Shown piece by piece: positions 1 through 9,529 of a stretch of 54,692 bases of DNA (position 1 is the first letter of the stretch; the number at the start of each line of letters is the position of its first letter). Both the position numbers and the translations under genes were made by a program. The stretch is from assembly GCF_000423165.1 (NCBI RefSeq), contig NZ_AUHL01000009.1, positions 1-54,692 on the forward strand, read 5' to 3'. Below the pieces are notes generated by a model that searched no databases, had not been told where the DNA came from, and worked only from the letters and a program-made list of their open reading frames with translations. The stretch is from Pseudidiomarina sediminum DSM 21906 (GTDB taxonomy: Bacteria > Pseudomonadota > Gammaproteobacteria > Enterobacterales > Alteromonadaceae).

Positions 1-13
1 AACTCTTCAGTTT
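1..13 (-). rRNA. rrs: 16S rRNA, first 13 nt (gene continues off the left edge)
   Basis: Read on the minus strand, the first bases of the window give AAACTGAAGAGTT, which corresponds to the 5' end of mature gammaproteobacterial 16S rRNA (E. coli AAATTGAAGAGTT). It is preceded by a typical rrn leader with boxA and two promoters. Only the 5' terminus lies in the window. The exact mature end is assigned by analogy with E. coli. Confidence 0.85.
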
Positions 14-170
14 AAAGTGTTTAATCGACCCATTGAATCAATGACTTAATAAATCTAATTTGTTAAGCACTTCTCCAATCAGTCAGGTGTGTCCGAAGAC
101 ACTGCATCCGAAGATGCGTTTCTCTGCCTGAATCCGGTAAGTGCCCACACAGTTTGCTTGGCTTGATAAT

Positions 171-182
171 TTGTTAAAGAAC
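171..182 (-). promoter_or_regulatory. rrn leader boxA antitermination element
   Basis: On the minus strand this reads GTTCTTTAACAA, very close to the E. coli boxA (GCTCTTTAACAA). It is followed by the conserved leader text TTTATCAAG and CTGTGTGGGCACTTACC. BoxA RNA recruits NusB/S10 and makes rRNA transcription resistant to Rho. The rest of the leader, 14-170, carries only structured leader RNA before the 16S gene. Confidence 0.85.
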
Positions 183-212
183 GTTTCGCTTCTTTCGTGA
201 AGCGGGATGCGT

Positions 213-240
213 ATTTTACGCTTTCCCTTGTCCGCGTCAA
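213..240 (-). promoter_or_regulatory. rrn P2 promoter
   Basis: On the minus strand a -35 box TTGACG (240-235), a 16-nt spacer and a -10 box TAAAAT (218-213) precede the boxA region. The placement matches P2 of E. coli rrn operons, between P1 and the antitermination leader. Confidence 0.75.
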
Positions 241-325
241 GATCCTTTTCGATCTTTTTTTCGTTGCTCGTAAGCTTCGAAGCGGTTGTTGTCTGTGGCG
301 CTTGCCTCGGTGACAACGGAGGCGA

Positions 326-353
326 ATTATAGAGATCATTCGCCCCCGTGCAA
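326..353 (-). promoter_or_regulatory. rrn P1 promoter with GC-rich discriminator and upstream AT-rich UP region
   Basis: On the minus strand -35 TTGCAC (353-348), a 16-nt spacer and -10 TATAAT (331-326) are followed by a discriminator TCGCCTCCG, nearly the same as E. coli rrnB P1. Such GC-rich discriminators make promoters sensitive to ppGpp and the initiating NTP. Upstream (about 355-420) lies an A/T-rich tract suited to an UP element and Fis binding, although no individual Fis site was resolved. The same tract must also hold the divergent promoter of the gene at 503. Confidence 0.8.
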
Positions 354-502
354 GATCTTTTTTCACTTTCTTATTTGATCGCTTTTTTTTTATACAAATT
401 GAACGATCTTTAACTATCTATTGTCTATAAACATTGCTAATGTTTCGTAAAGCGTTACGAATAACAATAATAAGCAACGTATCTAAATAGGCTCATACCA
501 TA

Positions 503-1306
503 ATGAAGACAACTACTGCGCTACTTGTGTTACTTACCTTAAGTACTCCATTAAGTGTCAATGCTGCCGCATTCAATGAAGAGGTTACAGCACTTGAACG
601 GGACTCGTACGAAGTTAGCGGTGAAAATCAACGTTTGGTAAATACCTACCTACGTATGTTGCGCTACTATAATAAGCGCAACTTTTCAGTGACACGCACG
701 GTTCGTGTTTTAATGAGTAACTATCCCCACCACGTTGAACCTATCATGCTCGCCGCTCTCGAGCGCTACCCTAAAAAATACGAACATATTATTAAAGCGG
801 CGATTGATGCTGAACCAGGTTTTACCAAAGACGTCTTGGCCGTAGCAATGTATAAACAAGTCGCTTCACCAAGTGAGCTTGTGCGTATTGCTGTTGAAGC
901 CGAGCCTGCTTACGCAGATGAGATTGTCGCCGAAGCCGGTAAAGCGAACCCAACGAGTCTCGAAGAACTTGTTCGCGTTGCAGTAAAAGTTGAACCTGAA
1001 ATGGCGGATAGCATCATGCGCTCAGCATCGAGCTCTCAACCTGAAAAAGTTGAGGGCATTGTGCATGCGACGCTTAGTGTACTGCCGGCGATTGGCGATT
1101 ACATCAGTAATTCACTCAGCGATCTTATTACCTTTGTTACTGGGCGTGAAGAAACAGATGAAGAAGTGAAGCGTCAAGAGACAATTTCTATCTTAAAAGG
1201 CGCACATCGCGCTGGCATGGACTATCAAGAATTGGAGGCATTAGCTGAACATCATGGTATTGCCAGAGAAGAGCTCGCCGTTGTAGTGAACATTGAACAA
1301 CCTTAA
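503..1306 (+). CDS. Secreted protein of nine 15-residue helical repeats (unknown function)
   Basis: I do not recognise a named family. Residues 1-23 form a signal peptide ending in NAAA, so the protein is exported, probably to the periplasm. Residues 61-195 are nine contiguous units of exactly 15 residues, each normally ending in proline (P75, 90, 105, 135, 150, 165, 180, 195; V at 120), with a hydrophobic residue at unit position 6 and mostly Ala at position 10. This suggests a short alpha-solenoid. The C-terminal 60 residues are charged and helical. The gene stands alone, divergent from the rRNA promoter and convergent with the ribosomal operon, with a shared terminator at its end. There is no clear Shine-Dalgarno sequence before the ATG, but the signal peptide supports this start. 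Confidence 0.75.
   Translation: MKTTTALLVLLTLSTPLSVNAAAFNEEVTALERDSYEVSGENQRLVNTYLRMLRYYNKRNFSVTRTVRVLMSNYPHHVEPIMLAALERYPKKYEHIIKAAIDAEPGFTKDVLAVAMYKQVASPSELVRIAVEAEPAYADEIVAEAGKANPTSLEELVRVAVKVEPEMADSIMRSASSSQPEKVEGIVHATLSVLPAIGDYISNSLSDLITFVTGREETDEEVKRQETISILKGAHRAGMDYQELEALAEHHGIAREELAVVVNIEQP
683..1087 (+). repeat. Nine tandem 15-codon (45-bp) protein repeats
   Basis: The translated units are in perfect register with no insertions. Units 5 and 7 (SELVRIAVEAEP and EELVRVAVKVEP) and units 6 and 8 (ADEIV and ADSIM cores) resemble each other more than their direct neighbours. This implies that a 30-residue pair was duplicated. At DNA level the copies are strongly diverged, so the repeat is old and held by protein structure. 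Confidence 0.8.
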
Positions 1307-1331
1307 TTTAGCAAACTAATTTACAGGCAAT

Positions 1332-1363
1332 AAAAAAGCCGCTCGATTGAGCGGCTTTTTTTA
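1332..1363. terminator. Bidirectional Rho-independent terminator
   Basis: A 13-bp stem, AAAAAAGCCGCTC pairing with GAGCGGCTTTTTT, has T-runs on both strands. It serves the secreted repeat protein (plus) and the alpha ribosomal operon ending in rplQ (minus). Confidence 0.9.
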
Positions 1364-1379
1364 TCTCACAAGTGAGAAC

Positions 1380-1781
1380 TTACTCTTCTACTGCAACTTC
1401 TTCAGCTTCAGTAGTTTCCACTTCTGGACGGTCAACTAGCTCAACATAAGCCATTGGCGCGTTATCACCAGCACGGAAGCCACACTTCATGATACGAGTG
1501 TAACCACCTGGACGCTCTTGATAACGTGGGCCAAGTTCATTGAACAACTTACCAACTACTTCGCTATCACGAGTACGTGCAAATGCCAAACGACGGTTTG
1601 CTACGCTGTCTTGCTTCGCTAAAGTGATTAGCGGCTCAATTACACGGCGAAGTTCTTTTGCTTTAGGAAGTGTCGTTTTGATCACTTCATGACGCACAAG
1701 AGAGCTTGCCATGTTGCTGAACATCGCTTTGCGATGGCTGCTGTTTCGGTTGAGTTGACGACCACTCTTACGATGGCGCAT
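1380..1781 (-). CDS. rplQ: 50S ribosomal protein L17
   Basis: The 133-residue product begins [17 protein letters not shown], the highly conserved L17 start, and keeps the [12 protein letters not shown] core. L17 lies near the peptide exit tunnel on the large subunit. The last 15 residues are an acidic tail rich in Glu, a variable part of the family. It is the last gene of the alpha operon (rpsM-rpsK-rpsD-rpoA-rplQ), 38 bp after rpoA, and a strong terminator follows it. Confidence 0.98.
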   Translation of the reverse strand: MRHRKSGRQLNRNSSHRKAMFSNMASSLVRHEVIKTTLPKAKELRRVIEPLITLAKQDSVANRRLAFARTRDSEVVGKLFNELGPRYQERPGGYTRIMKCGFRAGDNAPMAYVELVDRPEVETTEAEEVAVEE

Positions 1782-1819
1782 ACCTATACCCTTCTCAGTA
1801 AATCTCTGTAAAAGATGAC

Positions 1820-2809
1820 TTAATCGCGATCAATAAGGCTTGCTGGTGGCCAGTTTTCTAGGCGCATGCCTAGTGACAAACCACGTGACGCAAGCACGTC
1901 TTTGATCTCGGTCAGCGACTTCTTACCGAGGTTTGGAGTCTTCAACAACTCAACCTCAGTACGCTGTACTAAGTCACCAATGTACTGAATAGCTTCTGCT
2001 TTCAAACAGTTCGCAGAACGCACAGTTAATTCCAAATCGTCTACTGGACGCAACAGAATCGGATCGAATTCTGGTTTTTCTTCTTTTTCTTCTGGCTCGC
2101 TAATGTCACGCAACTCAACAAAGGCTTCTAACTGCTCAGCCAAGATAGTTGCAGAACGGCGAATAGCTTCCTCAGGATCGAGAGTACCATTCGTTTCCAT
2201 ATCGATAACCAGTTTGTCCAAGTCGGTACGCTGCTCAACACGCGCTGAATCAACGTTGTAAGCAATACGCTCAACTGGACTAAAAGATGCGTCTACAAGT
2301 AGAAGACCGATCGGACGCTCTTCATCGTCAGCAGACTGACGTGCCGAAGCTGGAACGTAACCACGACCACGCTCTACTTTGATTGACATTTCAATCTCAG
2401 TATCACCTGTCAAAGTACAGATCAGGTGGTCAGGGTTGATGATTTCGATATCGCCATCATGGGTGATATCGCCAGCCTTGACAGGGCCCGCTCCAGATTT
2501 TTTCAAGGTCAGCATCGCTTCATCTTTACCTTCCATGGTAACTGCTAAGCCTTTTAGGTTAAGCAGAATTTCGATGACATCTTCCTGAACACCCTCTTTA
2601 CTGCTGTATTCGTGTTGAACACCTTCGATTTTAACTTCAGTCACTGCCACACCTGGCATAGACGAAAGTAAAATGCGGCGCAACGCGTTGCCCAGCGTGT
2701 GACCAAAGCCACGCTCAAGAGGCTCCAACGTCACTTTAGCGTGAGTCGGGCTGATTTGTTCAATGTCGACTAGCCTTGGTTTAAGGAATTCGGTAACAGA
2801 ACCCTGCAT
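1820..2809 (-). CDS. rpoA: DNA-directed RNA polymerase subunit alpha
   Basis: The 329-residue product has the same length as E. coli alpha. The N-terminal domain (about 1-235) dimerises and nucleates beta/beta' assembly, with [12 protein letters not shown] conserved near residue 40. A Glu-rich linker ([11 protein letters not shown]) leads to the C-terminal domain (about 250-329), with NCLKAE and [11 protein letters not shown] motifs that bind UP elements and activators such as CRP. It lies in the alpha operon between rpsD and rplQ. Confidence 0.99.
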   Translation of the reverse strand: MQGSVTEFLKPRLVDIEQISPTHAKVTLEPLERGFGHTLGNALRRILLSSMPGVAVTEVKIEGVQHEYSSKEGVQEDVIEILLNLKGLAVTMEGKDEAMLTLKKSGAGPVKAGDITHDGDIEIINPDHLICTLTGDTEIEMSIKVERGRGYVPASARQSADDEERPIGLLLVDASFSPVERIAYNVDSARVEQRTDLDKLVIDMETNGTLDPEEAIRRSATILAEQLEAFVELRDISEPEEKEEKPEFDPILLRPVDDLELTVRSANCLKAEAIQYIGDLVQRTEVELLKTPNLGKKSLTEIKDVLASRGLSLGMRLENWPPASLIDRD

Positions 2810-2834
2810 TGTGTCCTCTCTTTATGCTTAAGCC

Positions 2835-3455
2835 TTACTTAGAGTAAAGCTCTACGATCAACTGTTCGTTAATTTCGGCAGACAAATCTGAACGCTCTGG
2901 AAGACGCTTAAACTGACCTTCCAATTTGTTCCCGTCTACTTCCAACCACACTGGCTTTTCGCGTTGTTCAGCGAGTTCCAATGCAGCTGCGATGCGCGCC
3001 TGCTTTTTCGCTTTTTCGCGAACGGACACAACATCTTCCGGACGAACTTTGAACGACGGAATGTTGACTACCTGGCCATTCACTACCACTGCTTTGTGGC
3101 TGACCAACTGACGGGCTTCAGCACGCGTAGAAGCGAATCCCATGCGGTAAACGACGTTATCCAAACGTTGCTCAAGCAATTGCAGCAGGTTCTCACCAGT
3201 GTTGCCCTTAATACGGGCAGCTTCTTTGTAATAGTTACGGAATTGCTTTTCCAATACGCCGTACATACGACGAACTTTTTGCTTTTCACGTAACTGTAAA
3301 CCGTAATCAGACAAACGGCCGCGACGTGCGCCGTGCTGACCCGGTGCGCTTTCGAGTTTACACTTCGAATCGATAGCGCGTACGCCGCTCTTAAGGAACA
3401 AGTCTGTTCCTTCGCGACGACTCAGTTTGAGTTTTGGACCCAAATATCTAGCCAT
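2835..3455 (-). CDS. rpsD: 30S ribosomal protein S4
   Basis: This 206-residue protein starts [16 protein letters not shown], as S4 does, and carries the S4 RNA-binding domain around residues 95-160 ([20 protein letters not shown], then [10 protein letters not shown]). S4 nucleates 30S assembly by binding the 5' domain of 16S rRNA. In enterobacteria it is also the translational repressor of this operon, acting on the leader before rpsM. That leader is conserved here (4244-4305), so the same feedback is likely. Confidence 0.98.
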   Translation of the reverse strand: MARYLGPKLKLSRREGTDLFLKSGVRAIDSKCKLESAPGQHGARRGRLSDYGLQLREKQKVRRMYGVLEKQFRNYYKEAARIKGNTGENLLQLLEQRLDNVVYRMGFASTRAEARQLVSHKAVVVNGQVVNIPSFKVRPEDVVSVREKAKKQARIAAALELAEQREKPVWLEVDGNKLEGQFKRLPERSDLSAEINEQLIVELYSK

Positions 3456-3485
3456 GTTCTTTCTCCAACTATCGTTTAGCGCCTA

Positions 3486-3875
3486 TTAAACGCGACGTTT
3501 CTTAGGCGGACGACAACCGTTGTGAGGGATAGGTGTCACATCAGTAATGTTAGTGATGCGATAACCTACAGCGTTCAACGCACGAATCGATGATTCGCGA
3601 CCAGGACCTGGGCCCTTAACGAACACTTCTAGGTTTTTCAAACCATATTCCTTCGCCATTTCACCTGCGCGCTCAGCAGCAACCTGTGCAGCAAACGGAG
3701 TTGATTTACGTGAACCACGGAAACCAGAACCACCTGCAGTTGCCCACGATAACGCATTACCTTGACGGTCGGTGATGGTCACAATGGTGTTATTGAAAGA
3801 TGCATGGATATGAGCCATGCCGTCAGCGACTTGCTTTTTAACGCGCTTACGAGTACGAGTTGGTTGTTTAGCCAT
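3486..3875 (-). CDS. rpsK: 30S ribosomal protein S11
   Basis: The 129-residue protein has the classical S11 motifs [19 protein letters not shown] and, at the C-terminus, [14 protein letters not shown]11 forms part of the 30S platform near the mRNA exit. It is 11 bp downstream of rpsM and is followed by rpsD, the standard alpha operon order. Confidence 0.98.
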   Translation of the reverse strand: MAKQPTRTRKRVKKQVADGMAHIHASFNNTIVTITDRQGNALSWATAGGSGFRGSRKSTPFAAQVAAERAGEMAKEYGLKNLEVFVKGPGPGRESSIRALNAVGYRITNITDVTPIPHNGCRPPKKRRV

Positions 3876-3886
3876 GATTCAACTCC

Positions 3887-4243
3887 TTACTTCTTAATTG
3901 GTTTACGCGGACCTTTACGAGTACGCGCATTAGTTTTAGTGCGCTGTCCACGTAGAGGCAAGCTACGACGGTGACGGAGACCACGGAAACAACCGAGATC
4001 CATCAAACGTTTGATGTTCATAGAAACTTCACGACGTAGGTCGCCTTCAACGGCGAATTTACCTACTGCTTCGCGAAGCAGATCGAGTTTTTCTTCTGAC
4101 AAAGAGCCGATCTTAGTATCTTCTGCAATACCAACCGCAGCAAGGATATGCTGTGAGCGGGTACGGCCGATACCGTAGATCGCAGTCAGGGCAATGACTG
4201 CATGCTTATTGTCAGGAACGTTAATGCCAGCGATACGGGCCAC
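3887..4243 (-). CDS. rpsM: 30S ribosomal protein S13 (GTG start)
   Basis: I place the start at the GTG at 4243, giving 118 residues that begin (M)[10 protein letters not shown], the usual S13 start and the E. coli length. An alternative in-frame GTG at 4249 lies only 1 nt from the AGGAGA Shine-Dalgarno (4256-4251), too close, whereas 4243 is at 7 nt. S13 sits in the 30S head and contacts tRNA and the large subunit. This is the first gene of the alpha operon and the gene whose start S4 is known to repress. E. coli rpsM also starts with GTG. Confidence 0.97.
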   Translation of the reverse strand: MARIAGINVPDNKHAVIALTAIYGIGRTRSQHILAAVGIAEDTKIGSLSEEKLDLLREAVGKFAVEGDLRREVSMNIKRLMDLGCFRGLRHRRSLPLRGQRTKTNARTRKGPRKPIKK

Positions 4244-4305
4244 TAACACGTCTCCTATAAGTTAATTATTGGGTGACCGGTTGAAAAGCCCGTTAGGATA
4301 CTCAA
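4244..4305 (-). promoter_or_regulatory. Alpha-operon leader, S4 autoregulatory RNA (Alpha_RBS type)
   Basis: On the minus strand the leader contains TTGAGTATCCT (4305-4295), then ACGGGCTTTTCA, then AGGAG and the GTG start. The same succession of blocks occurs in the E. coli alpha-operon leader, where a pseudoknot spanning the rpsM start binds S4 and traps the ribosome. Conservation of the single-stranded blocks is visible. The pseudoknot itself is inferred. Confidence 0.75.
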
Positions 4306-4331
4306 CCAGTCGCCAATTTGCAAACATATCA

Positions 4332-4369
4332 AAGCCGCAGCCAATGATTTTTTTCATGGCTGCGGGCTT
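4332..4369 (-). terminator. Strong hairpin between rpmJ and rpsM
   Basis: About 15 bp pair (AAGCC, GCAGCC, ATGA with TCAT, GGCTGC, GGCTT, with two single-base bulges) around an A-rich loop, right after the rpmJ stop on the minus strand. No good U-run follows, so it may be a processing or partial termination site between the spc and alpha operons rather than a full terminator. Confidence 0.55.
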
Positions 4370-4379
4370 CTTCTTCGAA

Positions 4380-4493
4380 TTAACCTTGCCGTTGTTTGTG
4401 CTTAGGGTCACTGCAAATTACACGCACAACACCGTTGCGCTTGATAACTTTACAGTTACGGCAGATTTTCTTCACGGAAGCACGAACTTTCAT
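4380..4493 (-). CDS. rpmJ: 50S ribosomal protein L36 (zinc-binding form)
   Basis: This is a 37-codon gene reading [15 protein letters not shown] and ending KHKQRQG. It carries the Cys-x2-Cys ... Cys ... His zinc ribbon, that is the C+ paralogue. L36 is a small late-assembling protein of the large subunit. It closes the spc operon after secY (25 bp gap), as in E. coli. ATG at 4493 follows a GGAG-type site. Confidence 0.95.
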   Translation of the reverse strand: MKVRASVKKICRNCKVIKRNGVVRVICSDPKHKQRQG

Positions 4494-4518
4494 TGCTACA
4501 CTCCGTAATTATCCAACC

Positions 4519-5847
4519 TTAACGGCCGAAGCCTTTTAGGTTAGCTTTTTTCAGGACCGAATCATACTGATGAGACATCAGATGGGTCTGGACCTGCGCC
4601 ATAAAATCCATGATAACTACAACGATAATCAATAATGAAGTACCGCCGAAGTAGAACTGAACGTTCCATGCAATCATCATGAACTCAGGAACCAAACAGA
4701 CTAAGGTAATGTACAACGCGCCTGCAAGCGTCAATCGTGTCATTACTTTATCGATGTAACGAGAGGTTTGCTCACCTGGACGAATACCAGGGATAAACGC
4801 ACCCGACTTCTTCAAGTTATCTGCCGTCTCACGCGGGTTAAATACCAACGCAGTGTAGAAGAAACAGAAGAAGATAATTGCTGATGCATAAAGCATAACA
4901 TACAGAGGCTGACCCGGTGACAATGTCAACGAAAGCTCCTGTAAGAAGTTAGCTACCATGCCTTCGCCTTGGCCGAACCAAGTAGCGATAGAGCTTGGGA
5001 ACAACAACAAGCTTGATGCGAAAATTGGTGGAATAACACCCGCCATATTAACTTTCAATGGCAAGTGAGTACTCTGCGCTGCAAAGACCTTACGGCCTTG
5101 TTGACGCTTCGCATAGTTTACCACGATACGACGCTGACCACGTTCTACGAACACAACGAAGTAAGTTACCGCGACAACGATGACACCAATCAACAATAAC
5201 AACAATAAATGTAAATCACCCTGACGTGCTTGCTCAGCCGTTTGCCCAATGGCAGACGGTAGGCCCGCAACAATACCGGTGAAAATAAGAATAGAGATAC
5301 CGTTACCAATCCCACGTTCTGTGATTTGCTCACCTAACCACATAAGGAACATTGTTCCTGTGACAAGGCTCACGACCGCAGTAAAGTAGAACCCGAAACC
5401 AGGATCAACAACAAGGCCTGGCATCAAGCTTGGTAAGCCAGTGGCAATACCAATTGATTGGAACGTTGCGAGTATCAAAGTACCCCAACGCGTATATTGA
5501 CTAATCTTACGTCGACCAGCTTCACCTTCTTTCTTAAGCTCAGCCAAACGTGGTGAAACCACAGAGGCTAATTGCATAATAATCGAAGCTGTGATGTACG
5601 GCATGATACCCAAAGCGAATACCGATGCGCGTTCAAGAGCACCACCGCTGAACATGTTAAACATGGCAACGATGGTGTCCTTTTGCTGTTCGAACAATTG
5701 AGCCAATACAGCGGCATCAATACCAGGAATAGGCACAAAGGAGCCCGCACGGAACACGATTAACGCGCCGAGTACAAACAGCAGGCGTCGTTTTAGTTCC
5801 GAGGTGCCGCCTTGAGCTCTGTTAGATTCCAATCCTGGTTTAGCCAT
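4519..5847 (-). CDS. secY: Protein translocase subunit SecY
   Basis: The 442-residue integral membrane protein has ten predicted transmembrane segments and starts [14 protein letters not shown]. Recognisable SecY text includes [29 protein letters not shown] and the cytosolic loop [21 protein letters not shown]. It forms the protein-conducting channel of the Sec translocon with SecE and SecG. Length matches E. coli (443). Location between rplO and rpmJ is the conserved spc order. Confidence 0.98.
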   Translation of the reverse strand: MAKPGLESNRAQGGTSELKRRLLFVLGALIVFRAGSFVPIPGIDAAVLAQLFEQQKDTIVAMFNMFSGGALERASVFALGIMPYITASIIMQLASVVSPRLAELKKEGEAGRRKISQYTRWGTLILATFQSIGIATGLPSLMPGLVVDPGFGFYFTAVVSLVTGTMFLMWLGEQITERGIGNGISILIFTGIVAGLPSAIGQTAEQARQGDLHLLLLLLIGVIVVAVTYFVVFVERGQRRIVVNYAKRQQGRKVFAAQSTHLPLKVNMAGVIPPIFASSLLLFPSSIATWFGQGEGMVANFLQELSLTLSPGQPLYVMLYASAIIFFCFFYTALVFNPRETADNLKKSGAFIPGIRPGEQTSRYIDKVMTRLTLAGALYITLVCLVPEFMMIAWNVQFYFGGTSLLIIVVVIMDFMAQVQTHLMSHQYDSVLKKANLKGFGR

Positions 5848-5852
5848 TTGCT

Positions 5853-6287
5853 CTATCCTTCGATTTTGCCGCCAGCAGCTTCAATAGCTTCGCGGGCGCC
5901 TTTGGTGACCTTAATGCCTTGCACTGTAACAGCGCGATTGATTTCGCCTGATTTGATTACTTTAACGTGCAAAATGTCGTTACGAATCAAACCAGCTTCT
6001 TTCAAGCTCGCTAGAGTTACAGTGTCGCCAGCAACTTTCGCTACTTCAGCAAGGTTCACTTCAGCAGTCACGAATGACTTACGTGAAGTAAAACCAAACT
6101 TCGGCAAGCGACGTTGGATTGGCATTTGACCGCCTTCGAAACCTGGTTTCACTGAGCCGCCTGAACGCGACTTCTGGCCTTTATGACCACGTCCACCAGT
6201 TTTGCCTAAGCCTGAGCCAATACCGCGTCCAAGACGCTTCTTGCTGGTTTTAGCACCAGGTGCAGGTGAGAGAGTGTTCAAGAACAT
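5853..6287 (-). CDS. rplO: 50S ribosomal protein L15
   Basis: This 144-residue protein has the L15 glycine-rich N-terminal extension ([21 protein letters not shown]) that penetrates the 23S core. It starts [13 protein letters not shown], close to E. coli MRLNTLSPAEG. It sits 4 bp after rpmD and 5 bp before secY in the spc operon. Confidence 0.98.
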   Translation of the reverse strand: MFLNTLSPAPGAKTSKKRLGRGIGSGLGKTGGRGHKGQKSRSGGSVKPGFEGGQMPIQRRLPKFGFTSRKSFVTAEVNLAEVAKVAGDTVTLASLKEAGLIRNDILHVKVIKSGEINRAVTVQGIKVTKGAREAIEAAGGKIEG

Positions 6288-6291
6288 TGTA

Positions 6292-6474
6292 TTAGTCCTC
6301 CACCTTTACCATATAAATGACTTGGTTCACCATGCCGCGGACGGCTGGAGTATTTTCCAGCTCGACCGTGTGACCAATGCGGCGCAGACCAAGACCACGT
6401 AGAGTAGCTTTATGCTTCGGTAAACGACCGATTGAGCTACGCGTCTGTGTAACTTTAATTGTCTTATTCGCCAT
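6292..6474 (-). CDS. rpmD: 50S ribosomal protein L30
   Basis: The product has 60 residues, typical of bacterial L30, with the conserved [29 protein letters not shown] core. It is a small globular protein of the large subunit. Located between rpsE and rplO with spacings of 6 and 4 bp. Confidence 0.97.
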   Translation of the reverse strand: MANKTIKVTQTRSSIGRLPKHKATLRGLGLRRIGHTVELENTPAVRGMVNQVIYMVKVED

Positions 6475-6480
6475 TGCTCA

Positions 6481-6987
6481 CTACCCCAAAATGTCTTCAA
6501 CGCGCAATCCACGCTTCGCCGCCACTTGTTCTGGCGACTTCATGTCGTGAAGTGCCTTGATAGTAGCACGTACAACGTTGATTGGGTTGGTTGAACCATA
6601 TGCTTTTGACAGCACGTTGTGCACACCGGCTACTTCGAGTACCGCACGCATCGCACCACCGGCGATGATACCTGTACCACCAAGAGCTGGTTGCATGAAT
6701 ACCTGTGAGCCAGAGTGACGGCCCTTAACAGGATGTTGCAAAGTGTCGCCGTTAAGCTGCACGGTTACCATGTTGCGACGCGCCTTTTCCATTGCTTTTT
6801 GAATAGCAGCTGGAACTTCGCGAGCTTTACCGTAACCGAAACCCACTTTACCCTGACCATCACCGACTACAGTAAGTGCAGTGAAGCTAAAGATACGACC
6901 ACCTTTAACTACTTTTGCTACACGGTTTACTGTAATTAGCTTTTCTTGCAGGTCACTTTGTTGAGCTTCTACATTTGCATTTGCCAT
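6481..6987 (-). CDS. rpsE: 30S ribosomal protein S5
   Basis: The 168-residue protein has the double-stranded RNA-binding S5 N-terminal fold ([19 protein letters not shown], then [19 protein letters not shown]) and the C-terminal S5 domain with [13 protein letters not shown]5 takes part in mRNA helicase activity and decoding fidelity. It lies in spc operon order between rplR and rpmD. Confidence 0.98.
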   Translation of the reverse strand: MANANVEAQQSDLQEKLITVNRVAKVVKGGRIFSFTALTVVGDGQGKVGFGYGKAREVPAAIQKAMEKARRNMVTVQLNGDTLQHPVKGRHSGSQVFMQPALGGTGIIAGGAMRAVLEVAGVHNVLSKAYGSTNPINVVRATIKALHDMKSPEQVAAKRGLRVEDILG

Positions 6988-6996
6988 GTTCGTCTC

Positions 6997-7350
6997 CTAG
7001 AACTGAAGTCCAGCTTCACGAGCAGCGTCAGCCAAAGCGGCTACACGACCGTGATAACGGAAACCACTGCGATCGAAAGCAACGTCTTTAACGCCTTTTT
7101 CCATCGCCCGCTCAGCGATCAGCTTACCAACTGCTTTAGCTGCATCGACGTTACCAGTTGTTTTAACTGCATCGCGTACAGACTTCTCAACAGTAGAAGC
7201 TGCTGCTAGTACTTCAGAACCGTTCGGTGCAATGAGCTGTGCGTAAATGTGCCGTGGTGTACGGTGAACGACCAGGCGGTTTGCACCCAACTCAAGCATT
7301 TTCTTACGAGCGCGAGTGGCGCGGCGTAAGCGAGCTGTTTTCTTGTCCAT
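6997..7350 (-). CDS. rplR: 50S ribosomal protein L18
   Basis: The 117-residue protein starts [17 protein letters not shown] and keeps [14 protein letters not shown] and the C-terminal [21 protein letters not shown]18 binds 5S rRNA with L5. It sits 9 bp after rplF and 9 bp before rpsE. Confidence 0.98.
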   Translation of the reverse strand: MDKKTARLRRATRARKKMLELGANRLVVHRTPRHIYAQLIAPNGSEVLAAASTVEKSVRDAVKTTGNVDAAKAVGKLIAERAMEKGVKDVAFDRSGFRYHGRVAALADAAREAGLQF

Positions 7351-7359
7351 CGTCTTACC

Positions 7360-7893
7360 TTACTTTTTCTTGGCTTCTTTACGGCGTACTTGCTCATCGG
7401 CATAACGCACACCTTTACCTTTATAAGGCTCAGGCTTACGGTACGCGCGAATGTTAGCGGCGACTTGGCCAACCAACTGCTTATCTACACCTTTAACGAC
7501 TATTTCAGTTTGTGCTGGGACTTCGATAGTGATTCCCTGAGGGATATCGAACTCAACAGGATGAGAAAAGCCTAAAGCTAGGTTCAATTTAGTACCGGCA
7601 AGGTTTGCACGGTAACCAACACCAACTAGCTGTAGCTTGCGCTCATAACCTTGCGCAACACCAACCACCATGTTTTGTAGTAACGCACGAGCAGTACCCG
7701 CTTGAGCAGTTGCATTCGCAACGCCTTCACGTGGAACTGTACGCAGTTCATTGTCTTCAACAACGAGTTCAACTGCATCGTTAACTACACGGCTCAATGA
7801 GCCTTTGGCACCTTTAATTGTCACTTCCTGGCCATTCAGCGTAACTTCAACGCCAGCAGGAATGGCAATAGGTGCTTTAGCAACTCGTGACAT
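7360..7893 (-). CDS. rplF: 50S ribosomal protein L6
   Basis: This protein has 177 residues with two L6 repeats. It starts [17 protein letters not shown] and has the C-terminal signature [17 protein letters not shown]6 lies near the GTPase-associated centre of the 50S subunit. It is in standard spc order between rpsH and rplR. Confidence 0.98.
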   Translation of the reverse strand: MSRVAKAPIAIPAGVEVTLNGQEVTIKGAKGSLSRVVNDAVELVVEDNELRTVPREGVANATAQAGTARALLQNMVVGVAQGYERKLQLVGVGYRANLAGTKLNLALGFSHPVEFDIPQGITIEVPAQTEIVVKGVDKQLVGQVAANIRAYRKPEPYKGKGVRYADEQVRRKEAKKK

Positions 7894-7907
7894 TTCCTAA
7901 CTCCTCG

Positions 7908-8300
7908 TTAAGCTACGTAACCGATGACTTCACCGCCAAGACCGGCTTTACGCGCGGCACGGTCAGTCATAAGACCTTTAGAAGTTGAAACGACTGCGAC
8001 ACCTAGACCACCCATAACACGTGGTAATTCATTGCGTTTCTTATAGATACGCAGACCAGGGCGACTTACGCGCTCAATTGATTCGATAACAGGCTTACCT
8101 TCAAAGTATTTTAGCGTTATTTCAAGCTCAGCTTTAACTTCGCTAGTAACACTATAATCCGTGATATAACCTTCTTCTTTCAGAACTTGGGCTAAAGCCA
8201 CTTTCTGCTTAGAAGCAGGCATGCGCACGGCAACTTTGTTAGCACCCTGAGCGTTGCGGATGCGAGTGAACATATCCGCAATTGGATCTTGCATGCTCAT
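7908..8300 (-). CDS. rpsH: 30S ribosomal protein S8
   Basis: The product has 130 residues, starts [18 protein letters not shown] and ends with the family signature [21 protein letters not shown]8 binds the central domain of 16S rRNA. In E. coli it also represses translation of the spc operon at the rplX-rplE junction. Whether the same site works here cannot be shown from sequence alone. Confidence 0.98.
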   Translation of the reverse strand: MSMQDPIADMFTRIRNAQGANKVAVRMPASKQKVALAQVLKEEGYITDYSVTSEVKAELEITLKYFEGKPVIESIERVSRPGLRIYKKRNELPRVMGGLGVAVVSTSKGLMTDRAARKAGLGGEVIGYVA

Positions 8301-8326
8301 ATTTGCTTTCTCCCGTGACTCGTGGC

Positions 8327-8632
8327 TTACCAGCTAGCTTTTTTCAAGCCAGGAATTTCACCGCGCATCGCTTTCTCACGAACTTTGATTCGGCTCATAC
8401 CGAACTTACGTAAGAAACCATGAGGGCGGCCTGTAACGCGGCAGCGGTTACGCTGACGGGTTGGGCTTGAATCACGTGGGAGACTTTGCAATTTCAGCAC
8501 GGCTTCCCAACGCGCTTCATCCGAAGAATTCGGATCGCTGATCACAGCTTTAAGTGCGATGCGTTTTTCTGCGTATTTAGCTGCAAGCTTTTGACGCTTG
8601 AGCTCACGCATTTTCATTGACTCTTTTGCCAT
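8327..8632 (-). CDS. rpsN: 30S ribosomal protein S14 (zinc-independent form)
   Basis: This 101-residue protein starts [16 protein letters not shown]. It has the [22 protein letters not shown] signature without the paired CxxC motifs of the short zinc form, so it is the long C-minus type. S14 is in the 30S head. The gene lies between rplE and rpsH. Confidence 0.98.
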   Translation of the reverse strand: MAKESMKMRELKRQKLAAKYAEKRIALKAVISDPNSSDEARWEAVLKLQSLPRDSSPTRQRNRCRVTGRPHGFLRKFGMSRIKVREKAMRGEIPGLKKASW

Positions 8633-8643
8633 AACTCTACACC

Positions 8644-9183
8644 TTACTTCTTGAACGGGAAGTTAAAGGCAGCGAGCAAAGCGCGAGCTTCGTCATCAGT
8701 GCCTGCAGTTGTAGTGATAGTGATATCCAAACCACGTACCCGATCAACTTTATCAAAGTCGATTTCAGGGAAGATGATTTGCTCACGCACACCCATACTA
8801 TAGTTTCCACGTCCGTCGAATGATTTCGGGTTTAAACCACGGAAATCGCGAACACGAGGAATTGCAATTGAGATTAAACGCTCAAAGAAATCCCACATAC
8901 GTTCGCCACGCAGAGTCACCTTACAGCCAATTGGGTAGCCTTCACGGATTTTGAAGCCAGCGACAGATTTACGAGCAACAGTACGTACAGGGCGTTGACC
9001 AGAAATTGCTTCCAAGTCTGCCACTGCGTTGTCGAGAATCTTTTTGTCAGCCAGAGCTTCACCAACACCCATGTTAAGGGTGATTTTCTCAATCCGAGGG
9101 ACTTGCATGACGCTGTTGTAGCTGAACTGTTTAACCAGCTCAGGAACTACTGATTCTTTGTAAAAATCATGCAGTTTCGCCAT
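8644..9183 (-). CDS. rplE: 50S ribosomal protein L5
   Basis: The 179-residue protein matches E. coli L5 in length. It begins [16 protein letters not shown] and contains [16 protein letters not shown]5 binds 5S rRNA in the central protuberance. The start region reads GGAGTTTTACGATGGCGAAA, similar to the E. coli rplE start at which S8 binds, but the outer helix of that site is not clearly kept. Confidence 0.98.
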   Translation of the reverse strand: MAKLHDFYKESVVPELVKQFSYNSVMQVPRIEKITLNMGVGEALADKKILDNAVADLEAISGQRPVRTVARKSVAGFKIREGYPIGCKVTLRGERMWDFFERLISIAIPRVRDFRGLNPKSFDGRGNYSMGVREQIIFPEIDFDKVDRVRGLDITITTTAGTDDEARALLAAFNFPFKK

Positions 9184-9204
9184 CGTAAAACTCCAAATTT
9201 AAAA

Positions 9205-9519
9205 TTAAATGATTGCGTTGTTTGATTTGAAGAAACGAACTTTTTTGCCGTCTTCAAATTTGAAACCAACACGATCTGCTTTACCAGTCTCTGGGTTATA
9301 AACCGCAACGTTAGAAACGTCGATTGAAGCTTCTTGCTCAATCACACCGCCAGCAACGCCAAGAGCCGGGTTTGGCTTCTGGTGTTTCTTAACGATGTTT
9401 ACGCCTTCAACGAAAACACGATTTTTAGCGGTGTCGACTTTAAGCACTTTGCCGCGCTTACCTTTGTCTTTACCTGCCAGGACTACTACTTCGTCATCAC
9501 GTTTGATTTTTGCCGCCAT
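9205..9519 (-). CDS. rplX: 50S ribosomal protein L24
   Basis: The start is ATG at 9519, giving 104 residues (same as E. coli) beginning [20 protein letters not shown] with a KOW motif. An upstream in-frame start 13 codons earlier is rejected because AAGGAG sits 6 nt before 9519. L24 is an assembly initiator of the 50S subunit. It lies between rplN and rplE. Confidence 0.97.
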   Translation of the reverse strand: MAAKIKRDDEVVVLAGKDKGKRGKVLKVDTAKNRVFVEGVNIVKKHQKPNPALGVAGGVIEQEASIDVSNVAVYNPETGKADRVGFKFEDGKKVRFFKSNNAII

Positions 9520-9529
9520 AACTGACTCC

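Noticed and set aside
79-366. Minus-strand ORFs in the rRNA leader
   Set aside because: They overlay the rrn P1/P2 promoters and boxA leader. Composition is Arg/Lys-rich noise without a protein-like pattern.
5812-6129. Plus-strand ORFs antisense to the ribosomal genes
   Set aside because: Shadow frames of rplO, secY and neighbours. The minus-strand products are unmistakable.
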